64,000 bases of DNA, taken from positions 2,838,501 to 2,902,500 of the forward strand of contig NZ_OX030782.1 in assembly GCF_943733665.1 (NCBI RefSeq), given 5' to 3'. The notes below the pieces were generated by a model. The model was not told the DNA's origin, made no database searches, and worked only from the letters and a program-made list of their open reading frames with translations. The translations under genes and the position numbers were made by a program. This stretch comes from Aquimarina sp. Aq107. Lineage in GTDB: Bacteria; Bacteroidota; Bacteroidia; Flavobacteriales; Flavobacteriaceae. This document shows, one piece after another, positions 34,482-43,907 of the stretch (position 1 is the stretch's first letter; each line of letters starts with the position of its first letter).

Positions 34482-36860
34482 ATGATTAGACATACTTTTT
34501 TAATCGCTATTAGAAATTTAAAAAATAACAAAGTTAATTTTATAATCAATATTACAGGATTATCTACTGGATTAGCCTGTGTTCTATTAATTCTTCTTTG
34601 GATACATGATGAGAAAAGTGTTGACACTTTTCATAAAAACAAAGAAGAACTTTACCAGGTCATGGCTAATTTTAAAGTAGAAAATAAGGTCATTACTATG
34701 GATAATAGTTCCTTTTTGTTAGGAGAATCCTTAACAAAAGAATTTCCCGAAGTAGTATCTTCTACTGTAATTAATGCAGATTTCATAACACCAAAAGGTA
34801 TATTTTCTAATCAAGAAAAAGAACAACTAGGTCAAGGTATTTTTGCAAGTCCAAATTTTTTCGAAAACTTTTCTTTTGATCTTTTAATTGGAGAAAAAAC
34901 TACCGTTTTATCAAACAAAAATAATGTAGTATTATCAGAAGAATTGGCAAAAAACCTATTCAAGACACCAGAAAATGCAATAGGTAAAACCTTAGTATGG
35001 GATTATAAATGGAGTGATGGAGAGAAAAAAGTTACTGTTCAAGTTTCTGGGGTATTTAAAAATGTCCCCGATAATTCTACACTTCAGTTTGATGCAGTTA
35101 TACATTCTGATTTGCTTAAAGAAGCTTCGCGTTGGGTCACCGATTGGAAAAGTGGCTATGCCAAAATTTTTCTAATCCTGCAAGAGGGAACAGATATCAA
35201 TAATTTCAACAAAAAAATTGCAAAACATCTATCTACTAAAGTTGATAATAGAGAAATGTTCACACTCTTTGTTCAACAGTTTTCGGAAAGATATCTAAAA
35301 GAACCATATCAAAATGGAATACAAGTTGGGGGTCGTGTAGTTTATATCAGATTATTCGGAATGATAGCATTTCTTATATTACTTATTGCCTGTATAAACT
35401 TCATGAATTTATCGACAGCTCAAGCTAGTAAAAGGTTAAAAGAGATCGGTATTAAAAAAGTTCTTGGTGGTCGTAAAAAAATATTGATCGTTCAATTTAT
35501 TGGAGAGTCTTTTGTACTTTCATTAATTTCTTTACTGGTAGCCATTGCCATTGTGATTTTAGTATTACCTTATTTTAACACTATTACGGCTAAACATATC
35601 GAACTAACTATAAATCTAAATATTATAGTCTCACTTATTGTATTATTAATATTCACAGGGTTTTTAGCAGGCAGTTATCCCGCATTTTATTTATCTAGTT
35701 TTAAACCTATTTATATATTAAAAGGAAAATTAAAAAAATCTTTTGGAGATGCATGGATCCGTAAAGGTCTTGTAATTTTTCAATTCACATTGGCAATCGT
35801 TTTCATTATTGGAGTGTTTATAGTGAATAATCAGATTAACTTTATAATGAATAAAAACTTAGGATACGAACGTGATCATATTCTTACTTTTTCGTATAAT
35901 GGGGATGATAATAAGTTAGACACCTTTATCAATGAATTACAAAACATATCGGATGTTACTTCTGCCTCCTTTATAAACGGAAGTATCTTAGACGCTAATG
36001 ATAGTCAAAGTGGATTTTATTGGGGTAATCTTCCTTCTGATAAAAATATTATGTTTCAATCCCCTAGAGTTGGATATAATTTTACAGAAGTAATGGGGAT
36101 TCCACTTATAGATGGGCGAAGATTTTCTAAAAACTTCCAAGATGATTATACCAAAATAATTATAAATGCTTCTGCTGCAAAACTTATGGGACTAAAAACC
36201 CCAGTTGGTACCATAATAGATCAAGGGAATAAAAAAGTAGAAATAATAGGGGTTGTAGAGGACTTTCAATATGGTTCTTTACACAAAAAATTAGAACCAC
36301 TTATTTTAAGATTTAGAAAATTCGGTACAGATATAGTACTAAAACTAAGCGGATCTCCAACAACTACTGTTTTAGATCAGATCGAATCTCTCCATGCCAC
36401 TTTTCAACCAGGATATCCTTTCGATTTTTCATTTTTAGATACTGATTATCAACAACTGTATGAAGCAGAATATAAAATTGCAACTTTATCAAAAATATTT
36501 ACAATATTCGTAGTATTAATTTCTTCTTTAGGACTTCTAGGATTGGTCATTTTTAATGCTGAACAAAGAAAAAAAGAAATAAGTCTAAGAAAAATTTTAG
36601 GCGCAAGTGTTTTGGGAATTGTAAAATTATTATCCAAAGATTTTTTAAAACTAGTTGTCATTGCTATTGTTATTGCAATTCCAATCGGCTGGTTACTTAT
36701 GAATCGATGGTTACAAGATTTTGCATATCAGGTACAAATAAACTGGTGGATTTTTATTATTGCTAGTTTAGCCGCGATCCTAATTGCTATAATAACAATA
36801 AGCCTTCAAGCTATAAAAACCGCTCTAGCTAATCCTATCACATCTTTAAGATCTGAATAA
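34482..36860 (+). CDS. MacB/FtsX-type ABC permease, paralogue 7 of 8
   Basis: A 792-residue two-module permease that starts MIRHTFLIAIRN, the most divergent N-terminus. Coupling motifs are LKEIGIKKVLGGRKKILIVQF and KKEISLRKILGASVLG. It ends ANPITSLRSE. It is only 14 nt from paralogue 6. It is the last gene of the first predicted transcript, since a second enhancer/promoter module begins just after its stop. Confidence 0.9.
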   Translation: MIRHTFLIAIRNLKNNKVNFIINITGLSTGLACVLLILLWIHDEKSVDTFHKNKEELYQVMANFKVENKVITMDNSSFLLGESLTKEFPEVVSSTVINADFITPKGIFSNQEKEQLGQGIFASPNFFENFSFDLLIGEKTTVLSNKNNVVLSEELAKNLFKTPENAIGKTLVWDYKWSDGEKKVTVQVSGVFKNVPDNSTLQFDAVIHSDLLKEASRWVTDWKSGYAKIFLILQEGTDINNFNKKIAKHLSTKVDNREMFTLFVQQFSERYLKEPYQNGIQVGGRVVYIRLFGMIAFLILLIACINFMNLSTAQASKRLKEIGIKKVLGGRKKILIVQFIGESFVLSLISLLVAIAIVILVLPYFNTITAKHIELTINLNIIVSLIVLLIFTGFLAGSYPAFYLSSFKPIYILKGKLKKSFGDAWIRKGLVIFQFTLAIVFIIGVFIVNNQINFIMNKNLGYERDHILTFSYNGDDNKLDTFINELQNISDVTSASFINGSILDANDSQSGFYWGNLPSDKNIMFQSPRVGYNFTEVMGIPLIDGRRFSKNFQDDYTKIIINASAAKLMGLKTPVGTIIDQGNKKVEIIGVVEDFQYGSLHKKLEPLILRFRKFGTDIVLKLSGSPTTTVLDQIESLHATFQPGYPFDFSFLDTDYQQLYEAEYKIATLSKIFTIFVVLISSLGLLGLVIFNAEQRKKEISLRKILGASVLGIVKLLSKDFLKLVVIAIVIAIPIGWLLMNRWLQDFAYQVQINWWIFIIASLAAILIAIITISLQAIKTALANPITSLRSE

Positions 36861-36872
36861 ATAAATTTTGAA

Positions 36873-36985
36873 GTGTTCGTTTTTGAACAAAAAGTGTATC
36901 AAAACCGAACACATTTAATTTCTAAAACAAACACAAGTAACTTATTATCAGGTATTTGAAGTTTTGGCACCATCTTCACTATATA
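36873..36985 (+). promoter_or_regulatory. Enhancer plus sigma-54-like promoter (copy B) before permease 8
   Basis: The upstream element (36873-36912) contains GTGTTCG, AAAGTGTATC and ACCGAACAC. Exactly 52 nt later comes TGGCAC (36965-36970), in TTTTGGCACC followed by ATCTTCACTATATA. From 36883 to 36985 it aligns without gaps to 17516-17618. It should give permease 8, the GIN protein, the second ATPase and the TolC-type channel their own regulator-responsive transcript. Confidence 0.65.
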
Positions 36986-37023
36986 GATATCAGATTCAAC
37001 AATCAAAAAATAAAACCAACATC

Positions 37024-39456
37024 GTGATCAGAAATTATCTTAAAATAGCGTGGAGAAATCTCATTAAAAACAAAGGAATTACTTTTATTAATATAATTGG
37101 GCTTTCATTAGGAATATGTTGCTTTATTCTTATTGCGCTATTTGTAACCGATGAAGTAAGCTATGATCGGTTTCATGAAAAAGCAGATCAAATTTATAGA
37201 ATCAACTCTGATATACTCTTTGGTGGTACCGAAATTAATATGGCAGTAACTTCTGATCCAATGGGAGCCACATTAAAAAAAGATTATCCAGAGGTAGAAG
37301 AGTATGCTAGAATATATGCTTCTGAAGGATCTAGGCTAATCCGAAAAGGAACAGAATTTATAGAAGAATTTTCAGTTGCATATGTGGACTCCACCTTTTT
37401 TAATGTTTTTACATTTCCTGCTTTAAAAGGAAATCCCAGAACTGCATTACAAGAACCCAATACTACTGTGATATCGGAAAAAGCTGCTATTAAATATTTC
37501 GGTAGTGTAGATCAAGCAATCGGAAAAACTTTAGAAGTCAACAATAATGGTAAAACTCTATTTAAAGTCACAGCCGTTATAAAAGATATGCCTAAAAATT
37601 CTCATTTTTATCTTGATTTTTTATTTTCTATGGCCAATGTAAATTATGATTTTGGAAACTATTTGAGTCATAATTTTCATACCTATCTAGTACTTAAAGA
37701 TGGTACCGATTACAAAAAGTTTACTACTAATTTTAAAGAAGTGGTAGCCAAATACTTATTACCACAGATATCTCAGTACATGGAAGTTAAAAGTATGGAA
37801 GATATCGAAGCTTCTGGTAACAAAATTGAATATTCCCTAATTCCGCTTAAAGACATTCACTTACATTCAAATCAAAATATTGAACTCAGTGCTAATGGTT
37901 CCATAAAGTATGTATACATCTTTTCGGCGGTAGCTTTATTCATTTTACTTATTGCTTGTACCAATTTTATGAACCTTACTACAGCTAGATCATCCGGTAG
38001 AGCTAAAGAAGTAGGTATTCGTAAAGTATTAGGGACAGAAAAAAAATCATTGGTTTTTCAATTTTTAAGTGAGTCCACAATGATTGTAGTAATAGCACAT
38101 GGTATTGCAATCTTATTTGTATTCCTTTCTCTAGACTGGTTTAATAATATCGCTGGAAAAGAAATTTCGCTAAAAGCTTTACTACAACCTCAATTTTTAG
38201 CTTTCTTAATACTATTACCTTTTATTGTAGGACCGTTAGCAGGTATATACCCAGCTTTTTTCCTTTCCAAATTTCAACCCATAAGTGTCTTAAAAGGAAA
38301 TTTAGCAAAAGGTATGAACAAAAACTCATTAAGAAATTTCCTAGTTATTTTTCAGTTTACAACCTCCATCGTTTTGATCATTGGAACTATCGTAGTTTAT
38401 CAGCAACTCAAACATATTCAAACTACTGATGTAGGATTCAATAAAGACCAAGTAATGATTGTAGAAAATTCGAATTTATCCGATGAAACTCGAAAATCAT
38501 TAAAATCAGAGATAGAACAATTTACAGAAGTAAAATCTGCATCCTTCGCTGGATACATTCCGGTATCTAAATCTGCCAGATCCGATACAACGTTTAGTAC
38601 AGAAGTTGTAGCTACTGCGGATAATGGTTTTAATATGCAATACTGGAGAACAGATTATAACTATATAGAAACCATGGGCATGGAACTTATAGCTGGAAGA
38701 AATTTTTCACGTTCCTTTGGAACAGATTCTACCGCTATCATACTTAATGAAAAAGCAGTTGCACTAACAGGGTTCAAAAATCCAATCGGAAAAAAATTAT
38801 ACAAATCAACAGATAATAACGAAAAAATAATCTACACAATCATTGGAGTAGTCAAAAATTTTAACTTTGAATCATTAAGAAATGATGTAGGTCCTTTAAG
38901 TCTTAGATTGGGAGATAACAGCTGGAGAACAGCTTATCGATTTAATACAAGTGATGTTGAAGGTTTTATCAGTAAGATTCGTAATAAATACGAAGCTGTT
39001 TCTTCCGAACTATCATTTACCTATAATTTTCTTGATGATTCCTTTCTAGATATGTATCAACAAGAAAAAAGAATTGGAACAATTGCTTTGATTTTTACTG
39101 TACTTGCTGTTATTATAGCCGCTTTAGGATTATTTGGATTAGCCACTTATATCGCAGAACAACGTACTAAAGAAATCGGAATACGTAAAGTTTTAGGAGC
39201 TTCTACAGCGATTATCATAAAAATACTCTCAAGAGATTTTATAAAATTAATCGTATTTGCCTTTTGTATCGCAACGCCAATCGCGTGGTGGTTTATGAGT
39301 AGCTGGTTACGAGATTTTGCTTTCAGAATTCAGTTAAATTGGTGGGTTTTTGCACTCACAGGTATTATCACCCTACTAGTTGCTATCATCACACTAAGCT
39401 TTCAGACTATCAAAGCTGCTATTGCAAATCCTATTAAAAGTTTAAAAACAGAATAA
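37024..39456 (+). CDS. MacB/FtsX-type ABC permease, paralogue 8 of 8 (GTG start)
   Basis: An 810-residue two-module permease. The start is set at GTG 37024, which gives VIRNYLKIAWRN and matches the MIRNYFKIAWRN start of the other copies. The longest open frame begins with a TTG at 36964 that overlaps the TGGCAC promoter element and cannot be the true start. Coupling motifs are AKEVGIRKVLGTEKKSLVFQF and TKEIGIRKVLGASTAI, and it ends ANPIKSLKTE. It heads a second transcript with the GIN-domain protein, an ATPase and an outer-membrane channel, which together could form a complete export unit with the upstream adaptor. Confidence 0.88.
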   Translation: MIRNYLKIAWRNLIKNKGITFINIIGLSLGICCFILIALFVTDEVSYDRFHEKADQIYRINSDILFGGTEINMAVTSDPMGATLKKDYPEVEEYARIYASEGSRLIRKGTEFIEEFSVAYVDSTFFNVFTFPALKGNPRTALQEPNTTVISEKAAIKYFGSVDQAIGKTLEVNNNGKTLFKVTAVIKDMPKNSHFYLDFLFSMANVNYDFGNYLSHNFHTYLVLKDGTDYKKFTTNFKEVVAKYLLPQISQYMEVKSMEDIEASGNKIEYSLIPLKDIHLHSNQNIELSANGSIKYVYIFSAVALFILLIACTNFMNLTTARSSGRAKEVGIRKVLGTEKKSLVFQFLSESTMIVVIAHGIAILFVFLSLDWFNNIAGKEISLKALLQPQFLAFLILLPFIVGPLAGIYPAFFLSKFQPISVLKGNLAKGMNKNSLRNFLVIFQFTTSIVLIIGTIVVYQQLKHIQTTDVGFNKDQVMIVENSNLSDETRKSLKSEIEQFTEVKSASFAGYIPVSKSARSDTTFSTEVVATADNGFNMQYWRTDYNYIETMGMELIAGRNFSRSFGTDSTAIILNEKAVALTGFKNPIGKKLYKSTDNNEKIIYTIIGVVKNFNFESLRNDVGPLSLRLGDNSWRTAYRFNTSDVEGFISKIRNKYEAVSSELSFTYNFLDDSFLDMYQQEKRIGTIALIFTVLAVIIAALGLFGLATYIAEQRTKEIGIRKVLGASTAIIIKILSRDFIKLIVFAFCIATPIAWWFMSSWLRDFAFRIQLNWWVFALTGIITLLVAIITLSFQTIKAAIANPIKSLKTE

Positions 39457-39511
39457 AAAATTAACATTCATCAATTCAATCATATAAACGAACATTAAAA
39501 ACTCATTCATC

Positions 39512-40255
39512 ATGAAACATTTAAAATATTTTTTAGCTTTAATTGCATTATCAATTGCTCATTTATTAGCTGGACAAACAAAAAAAACTGTTACTACTTT
39601 TGACAAAGTAATTATTAGTCCGCATATAGAAGCAACTTTTGTGGAAAACAATGAAGAATCTGTAATCATTGAAAAGAGTACCGAACCAGAAGACAAAATA
39701 AATATTGAAGTAAATGGGAATGTGCTTCGTGTCTATCTAGATGATGCTAAAGAAACTACAAAAAATAAAACAGTAATCATTAATGGCACCAAAAGAAAAG
39801 TACCTATTTATAAAGGTAAAGTACTTACCGTAACCATTAATTATAAACAACTTACTAATCTTTCTATTAGAGGAGAACAAGCTACAGTTTGTAAAAGTAA
39901 GATCTCTGCAGAAACATTTCGATTAAAAGTTTATGGGGAATCACAAATAATTTTGAACGATGTAAATTTTGAATACTTTGACGTTGATATGTATGGTGCT
40001 AGCACACTAGCTATCAAAAACGGATCTATAGAAAATCAGAAAATAACAGCTTTTGGAGAAAGTACTTCCGATCTACTAGGTGTAGATAATAAAAACACTA
40101 AGCTAAAAGCCTTTGGAGAAGCTGAATTTAAAATTCAAGCATCAGATCGCATCAAACTTACAGCTTTTGGAGAAGCAAAATTGTACTACAAAGGTGATGC
40201 GAGCATTCAAAAAGGCTTAAATATTGGAGATGTAGAAATATCAGAAATTCAGTAA
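39512..40255 (+). CDS. Secreted head-GIN-domain (DUF2807) protein
   Basis: A 247-residue protein with a signal peptide (about 1-21, ending LLAGQ) and a DUF2807/head-GIN beta-helix. The rungs repeat a short pattern, seen as ITAFGES, LKAFGEA and LTAFGEA about 22-25 residues apart. The family is common in Bacteroidota envelopes and its function is unknown. It lies between permease 8 and the second ATPase, so it may be a cargo or a periplasmic accessory of the exporter, or an envelope-stress product of the same regulon. Confidence 0.82.
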   Translation: MKHLKYFLALIALSIAHLLAGQTKKTVTTFDKVIISPHIEATFVENNEESVIIEKSTEPEDKINIEVNGNVLRVYLDDAKETTKNKTVIINGTKRKVPIYKGKVLTVTINYKQLTNLSIRGEQATVCKSKISAETFRLKVYGESQIILNDVNFEYFDVDMYGASTLAIKNGSIENQKITAFGESTSDLLGVDNKNTKLKAFGEAEFKIQASDRIKLTAFGEAKLYYKGDASIQKGLNIGDVEISEIQ

Positions 40256-40433
40256 TATTATGATCTCAAAAATGAATTCATTTTCTGAAAATTATGTCTG
40301 TCTGAGAAGAGAAAACTCTAGAGTATTTAATACTATTCGACCAAGACGCATCTCTCAGAAGGCTCATAGAAAATTAAACTGATTATTTTTTACATCAACG
40401 AAAAATAACATAGATAATCATCAAAAAATAATT

Positions 40434-41102
40434 ATGATTTTACAACTTAACAATACATCAAGAGTAATTAATTCAGGTGGAAAAAAAATAGCACTACTCG
40501 ATGCTATCGACCTAAAAGTACAAGAAGGCGAGTTTATTTCATTAATGGGACCATCAGGATCCGGTAAATCTACATTATTAAATTGTATCGGAATGCTTGA
40601 CAATTTCACAGAAGGTAGTTACGCCTTTTTAGATGAAGCTGTGCATACCATGAAAGAAAAACAACGATCTAAACTATACAAAGAATACATAGGCTTTGTG
40701 TTTCAGGCTTATCATCTTATTGATGAATTAAATGTTTATGAAAACATCGAAACTCCCCTACTCTACAAAAACGTAAAATCTTCAGAAAGAAAAGCGCTAG
40801 TGGCTGATATGTTAGATCGTTTTAATATTGTAGGTAAAAAAGATTTGTTTCCATCTCAATTAAGTGGCGGACAACAACAATTGGTAGGAATTGCAAGAGC
40901 ATTAATTACTAAGCCAAAACTAATTTTAGCTGATGAACCAACCGGAAATTTAAACTCTAAACAGAGTACGGAGATTATGGAGTTATTTTCTGAATTAAAT
41001 AAAGAAAGTGTTACAATAATACAAGCCACTCATTCTGAAAAAAACGCTTCTTATGGATCAAGAATTATTAATCTTTTAGACGGACGTATCGTCTCTGAAT
41101 AA
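40434..41102 (+). CDS. MacB/LolD-type ABC transporter ATPase (second)
   Basis: A 222-residue ABC ATPase with Walker A at 39-47 (GPSGSGKST), signature LSGGQQQLVGIARAL, Walker B LILADEP, D-loop TGNLN (Asn in place of the usual Asp) and H-loop ATHSEKN. It is a paralogue of the ATPase at 19077. The D-loop Asn could alter nucleotide-dependent dimer coupling. It lies 11 nt before the TolC-type gene. The 178-nt gap upstream holds a 36-codon frame (40272-40382) of doubtful meaning. Confidence 0.9.
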   Translation: MILQLNNTSRVINSGGKKIALLDAIDLKVQEGEFISLMGPSGSGKSTLLNCIGMLDNFTEGSYAFLDEAVHTMKEKQRSKLYKEYIGFVFQAYHLIDELNVYENIETPLLYKNVKSSERKALVADMLDRFNIVGKKDLFPSQLSGGQQQLVGIARALITKPKLILADEPTGNLNSKQSTEIMELFSELNKESVTIIQATHSEKNASYGSRIINLLDGRIVSE

Positions 41103-41113
41103 CCTAACAACTC

Positions 41114-42535
41114 ATGTCACTGAAATCAATTATATGTATCAGTGTCTTTCTTTTACAATTCCTCGGATTTACACAAAGAAAAGACGCAGAAAGGTACTCC
41201 CTAGCCCAATGTGTAGATATAGCACTAAAAAATAATCTGGACCTAAAGTCTTCTGTTTTAAATGCTAGTACAGCCAAAATTAATCATAGACAAGCCACAG
41301 CAAACATTCTACCATCATTAAATGGGAATTATAATATAGGTGTAAATAACGGAAGAAGTATTGATCCATTTACCAATGATTTTATAAATCAAGAACTTAC
41401 TTTTTCTAATGCACGATTAAATCTCGATGCTACGATATTTAATGGTTTTAGATTATTAAATACAGTTAAGCAACAAAGATTGAATAGACAAGCTTCTGAA
41501 ATGGAAATAGAAGAAGCTAAACAAACATTAATTCTTAATGTTACTTTAGCATATCTACAGGTACTAAACAGAACAGATATATTAGCATTAGCAAAAGCAA
41601 GATTAGTAGCCACCAATAAACAATTAAAACAACAAGAAGATTTATATAGTGAAGAATCTGGAAATCCAGCTGATTATGCCGACATAAAAGGTCAAAAAAC
41701 TATTGATGAAACTAATATACTAGCGGCAGAAAGTGATCTAAACAGTGCAAAATTAAGTCTTACTAGATTGATGAATATCCATGAAAATATTGATGCTGAC
41801 AAAACATCTATTTTATTAGATTTTGAAAAATACGAACTTTCGTCTGAAGATGTTTTTAATGATGCAATGAAAAATTTAGCCACTTTCAAAGCTAAAGAAT
41901 TAAGAGCAAAAGCGGCAGCAAAAGGAATAAAAGTCGCTAGAGCTCAATACATCCCAGAAATTTCATTTTTTGGACAGCTAAACACCAACTATTCTAGTGT
42001 TGCAGAAACATTTACTGAAATTGGATCGAGTATTGTAGAAACAGGAGATTTTGTTACTGTTAACAATGAAGAAATTTCAGTTTTTACTGAACAATCCCAG
42101 TTTAGAGGAGATAAAATTGAGTATTTGGATCAATTTGACAATAATTTGAATACAGTTGTTGGTATCGCGGTTGATATTCCTCTTTTTAATAGTTTTAGAG
42201 CAAAAAACAATGTAGCATTAGAAAAAATTAAAGCCGAGGAATCTCTTATAGAATTAGAACGAACTTCATTAGAAGTAAAAAATGCAATTGCCCAAGTCCA
42301 TTTTGATATGCGGGCTGCATTTAATAGATATGAAAGTCTACAAAATCAAGTAACAGCTTTTGAAGAATCTTATCGGGTAAATGAAATTAGATTTAATAAT
42401 GGAGTGTCAAATTTTATTGCTTATATAACAAGTAAAAATAATTTGGATAATGCAAGAACCAACCTCACCAATGCTAAATATGAATACTTACTTCGGGTTA
42501 AAATTTTAGAGTTTTATAGAGGTAATACTTTATAA
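41114..42535 (+). CDS. TolC-type outer-membrane efflux channel
   Basis: A 473-residue outer-membrane factor with a signal peptide (about 1-20). It has two repeats of the OEP fold: long helices with the pattern SLAQCVDIALKNNLDL near 28-43 and a second set around residues 255-460. The strand segments GNYNIGVNNGRSIDPF and ARLNLDATIFNGF correspond to the beta-barrel strands. It completes the tripartite pump with the HlyD-type adaptor and the MacB-type ATPase/permeases. It is the last gene of the efflux locus. Confidence 0.9.
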   Translation: MSLKSIICISVFLLQFLGFTQRKDAERYSLAQCVDIALKNNLDLKSSVLNASTAKINHRQATANILPSLNGNYNIGVNNGRSIDPFTNDFINQELTFSNARLNLDATIFNGFRLLNTVKQQRLNRQASEMEIEEAKQTLILNVTLAYLQVLNRTDILALAKARLVATNKQLKQQEDLYSEESGNPADYADIKGQKTIDETNILAAESDLNSAKLSLTRLMNIHENIDADKTSILLDFEKYELSSEDVFNDAMKNLATFKAKELRAKAAAKGIKVARAQYIPEISFFGQLNTNYSSVAETFTEIGSSIVETGDFVTVNNEEISVFTEQSQFRGDKIEYLDQFDNNLNTVVGIAVDIPLFNSFRAKNNVALEKIKAEESLIELERTSLEVKNAIAQVHFDMRAAFNRYESLQNQVTAFEESYRVNEIRFNNGVSNFIAYITSKNNLDNARTNLTNAKYEYLLRVKILEFYRGNTL

Positions 42536-42638
42536 AGATAAAACTATATCATCTCACCAGAAGATTGAATATTTAGTTCTACACGTTAGAACAGAAAAAC
42601 ATCTTATGTTCTTATAATTTCTCTCAAAAAAACAAAAA

Positions 42639-42662
42639 AGAGGCTGAAGTTACTCAGCCTCT
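42639..42662 (-). terminator. Terminator after the subtilase gene
   Basis: AGAGGCTGA (42639-42647) and TCAGCCTCT (42654-42662) form a perfect 9-bp stem with a 6-nt loop. Read leftward it is followed by a U-rich run (plus-strand AAAAAAC and AAAAAAG), as expected for an intrinsic terminator of the gene ending at 42690. It may also stop rightward readthrough from the efflux locus. Confidence 0.8.
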
Positions 42663-42689
42663 AACTAATTCAAAACTATTTATATATTT

Positions 42690-43907
42690 TTAATTTAAGG
42701 TAGCAATAGGAGCTGTATATCCTCCTTTACTTACAGACCCATCTGTTCCTGTACTGTTACCTCTTAATAATAATATTCCTGCTACGTGCGGTGACGCCAT
42801 AGAAGTACCTGAAATATTATTAAACTGACCATTTAACCAAGTAGACCATACTGCTGTACCTGGAGCCCAACGATCCACACTACTACCAAAATTAGAACCA
42901 GAGGCAGGAGCATCTACATTAGTCATGTTTCCAACGCACCAAGATCTACTAGTTATTAACCTTTGTGGCGAATAAAATTGAGTATCATCATTACTATTAC
43001 CCGCTGCCATAGCTCCATACGTTGTGTTTTCTAAATTTCTAAACGTATCGTCTATTGCCTGAGATGTAAATCGATTTCTAAATCCAACACTATAATTCCA
43101 AGTATCTCCATTACCTGCATTGTTGGCTACATAGTCTATTCCTGCAAGAATCCCATCTGTTGCACCACTACCTGCAGCATTTAAAACTCTAACAGAAACT
43201 ACAGTTGCTCCATATGCCACACCAATAACTCCTGAACCATTATTTCTAGCAGCAACAGTTCCTGCTACATGAGTTCCGTGTCCATTTTGATCTTCCCAAG
43301 ACCCACCAACGAAACTTACACTTCGACTGGTATCAATATTTAAATCACTATGCGGAGCAATACCACTATCTACTATCCAACAAGTTCTACCTGCACCATT
43401 TGCTCTTCCTACTCGATTTATTCCCCAAGGAAGAAATTCTCCATTAGATAACTGCGAGTCATTAGTCACCGCTTTATTTTGTACTGTTGCTGGGAGTGTA
43501 CTTACAGGTTTTCCTATTTTAACATCCAACTTTTGGATATAATTTGGTTCTAAATAAGCTACTTCAGGATCGTTTCTAAGCAAATCAGCTTGCTTTTCAG
43601 ATAAGTTTTTAACAGCAAACCCTTGAATAGCGGAGCTATAAGTTTGTTTGATATTATCTTCTCCTATTGCATATTTAGATAATGTTTGCATCGATTTAGT
43701 TTTCATTTCGATACTTTTACCAGAAATAGATTCATCTTCTGTATAAATTACTATATACTCCCCAGGTATGGCTTGATCGGCTCCTACAGTATCTATAGTT
43801 TCAAGTTCTGATTCTAAATCTGTAATTGCTTCTCCGTCTTTTTCACAACTGTAAAATAGGAAAGAAAATACTGTTACTGTGCTTAAAATTCTAAGTCTAA
43901 TTTTCAT
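42690..43907 (-). CDS. Subtilisin-like serine protease (S8) lipoprotein with I9 propeptide
   Basis: A 405-residue protein with a lipoprotein signal (lipobox ending at Cys21, LFYSC). An I9-type inhibitor propeptide (about 50-125) ends in VAYLEPN. The S8 catalytic domain has Asp180 (VDSGIAPH), His210 (NGHGTHVAG), oxyanion Asn304 (AAGNSND) and Ser369 (SGTSMASPH). It resembles the proteinase K branch. It has no type IX secretion tail, so it is probably displayed as a lipoprotein. The triad is complete, so it should be active. It is followed by a strong terminator and preceded by a long AT-rich leader. Confidence 0.93.
   Translation of the reverse strand: MKIRLRILSTVTVFSFLFYSCEKDGEAITDLESELETIDTVGADQAIPGEYIVIYTEDESISGKSIEMKTKSMQTLSKYAIGEDNIKQTYSSAIQGFAVKNLSEKQADLLRNDPEVAYLEPNYIQKLDVKIGKPVSTLPATVQNKAVTNDSQLSNGEFLPWGINRVGRANGAGRTCWIVDSGIAPHSDLNIDTSRSVSFVGGSWEDQNGHGTHVAGTVAARNNGSGVIGVAYGATVVSVRVLNAAGSGATDGILAGIDYVANNAGNGDTWNYSVGFRNRFTSQAIDDTFRNLENTTYGAMAAGNSNDDTQFYSPQRLITSRSWCVGNMTNVDAPASGSNFGSSVDRWAPGTAVWSTWLNGQFNNISGTSMASPHVAGILLLRGNSTGTDGSVSKGGYTAPIATLN

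Noticed and set aside
40272-40382. 36-codon open frame between the GIN and second ATPase genes
   Set aside because: Basic, low-conservation-looking sequence with no recognisable domain and no clear ribosome-binding context; frames this short arise by chance in such gaps.
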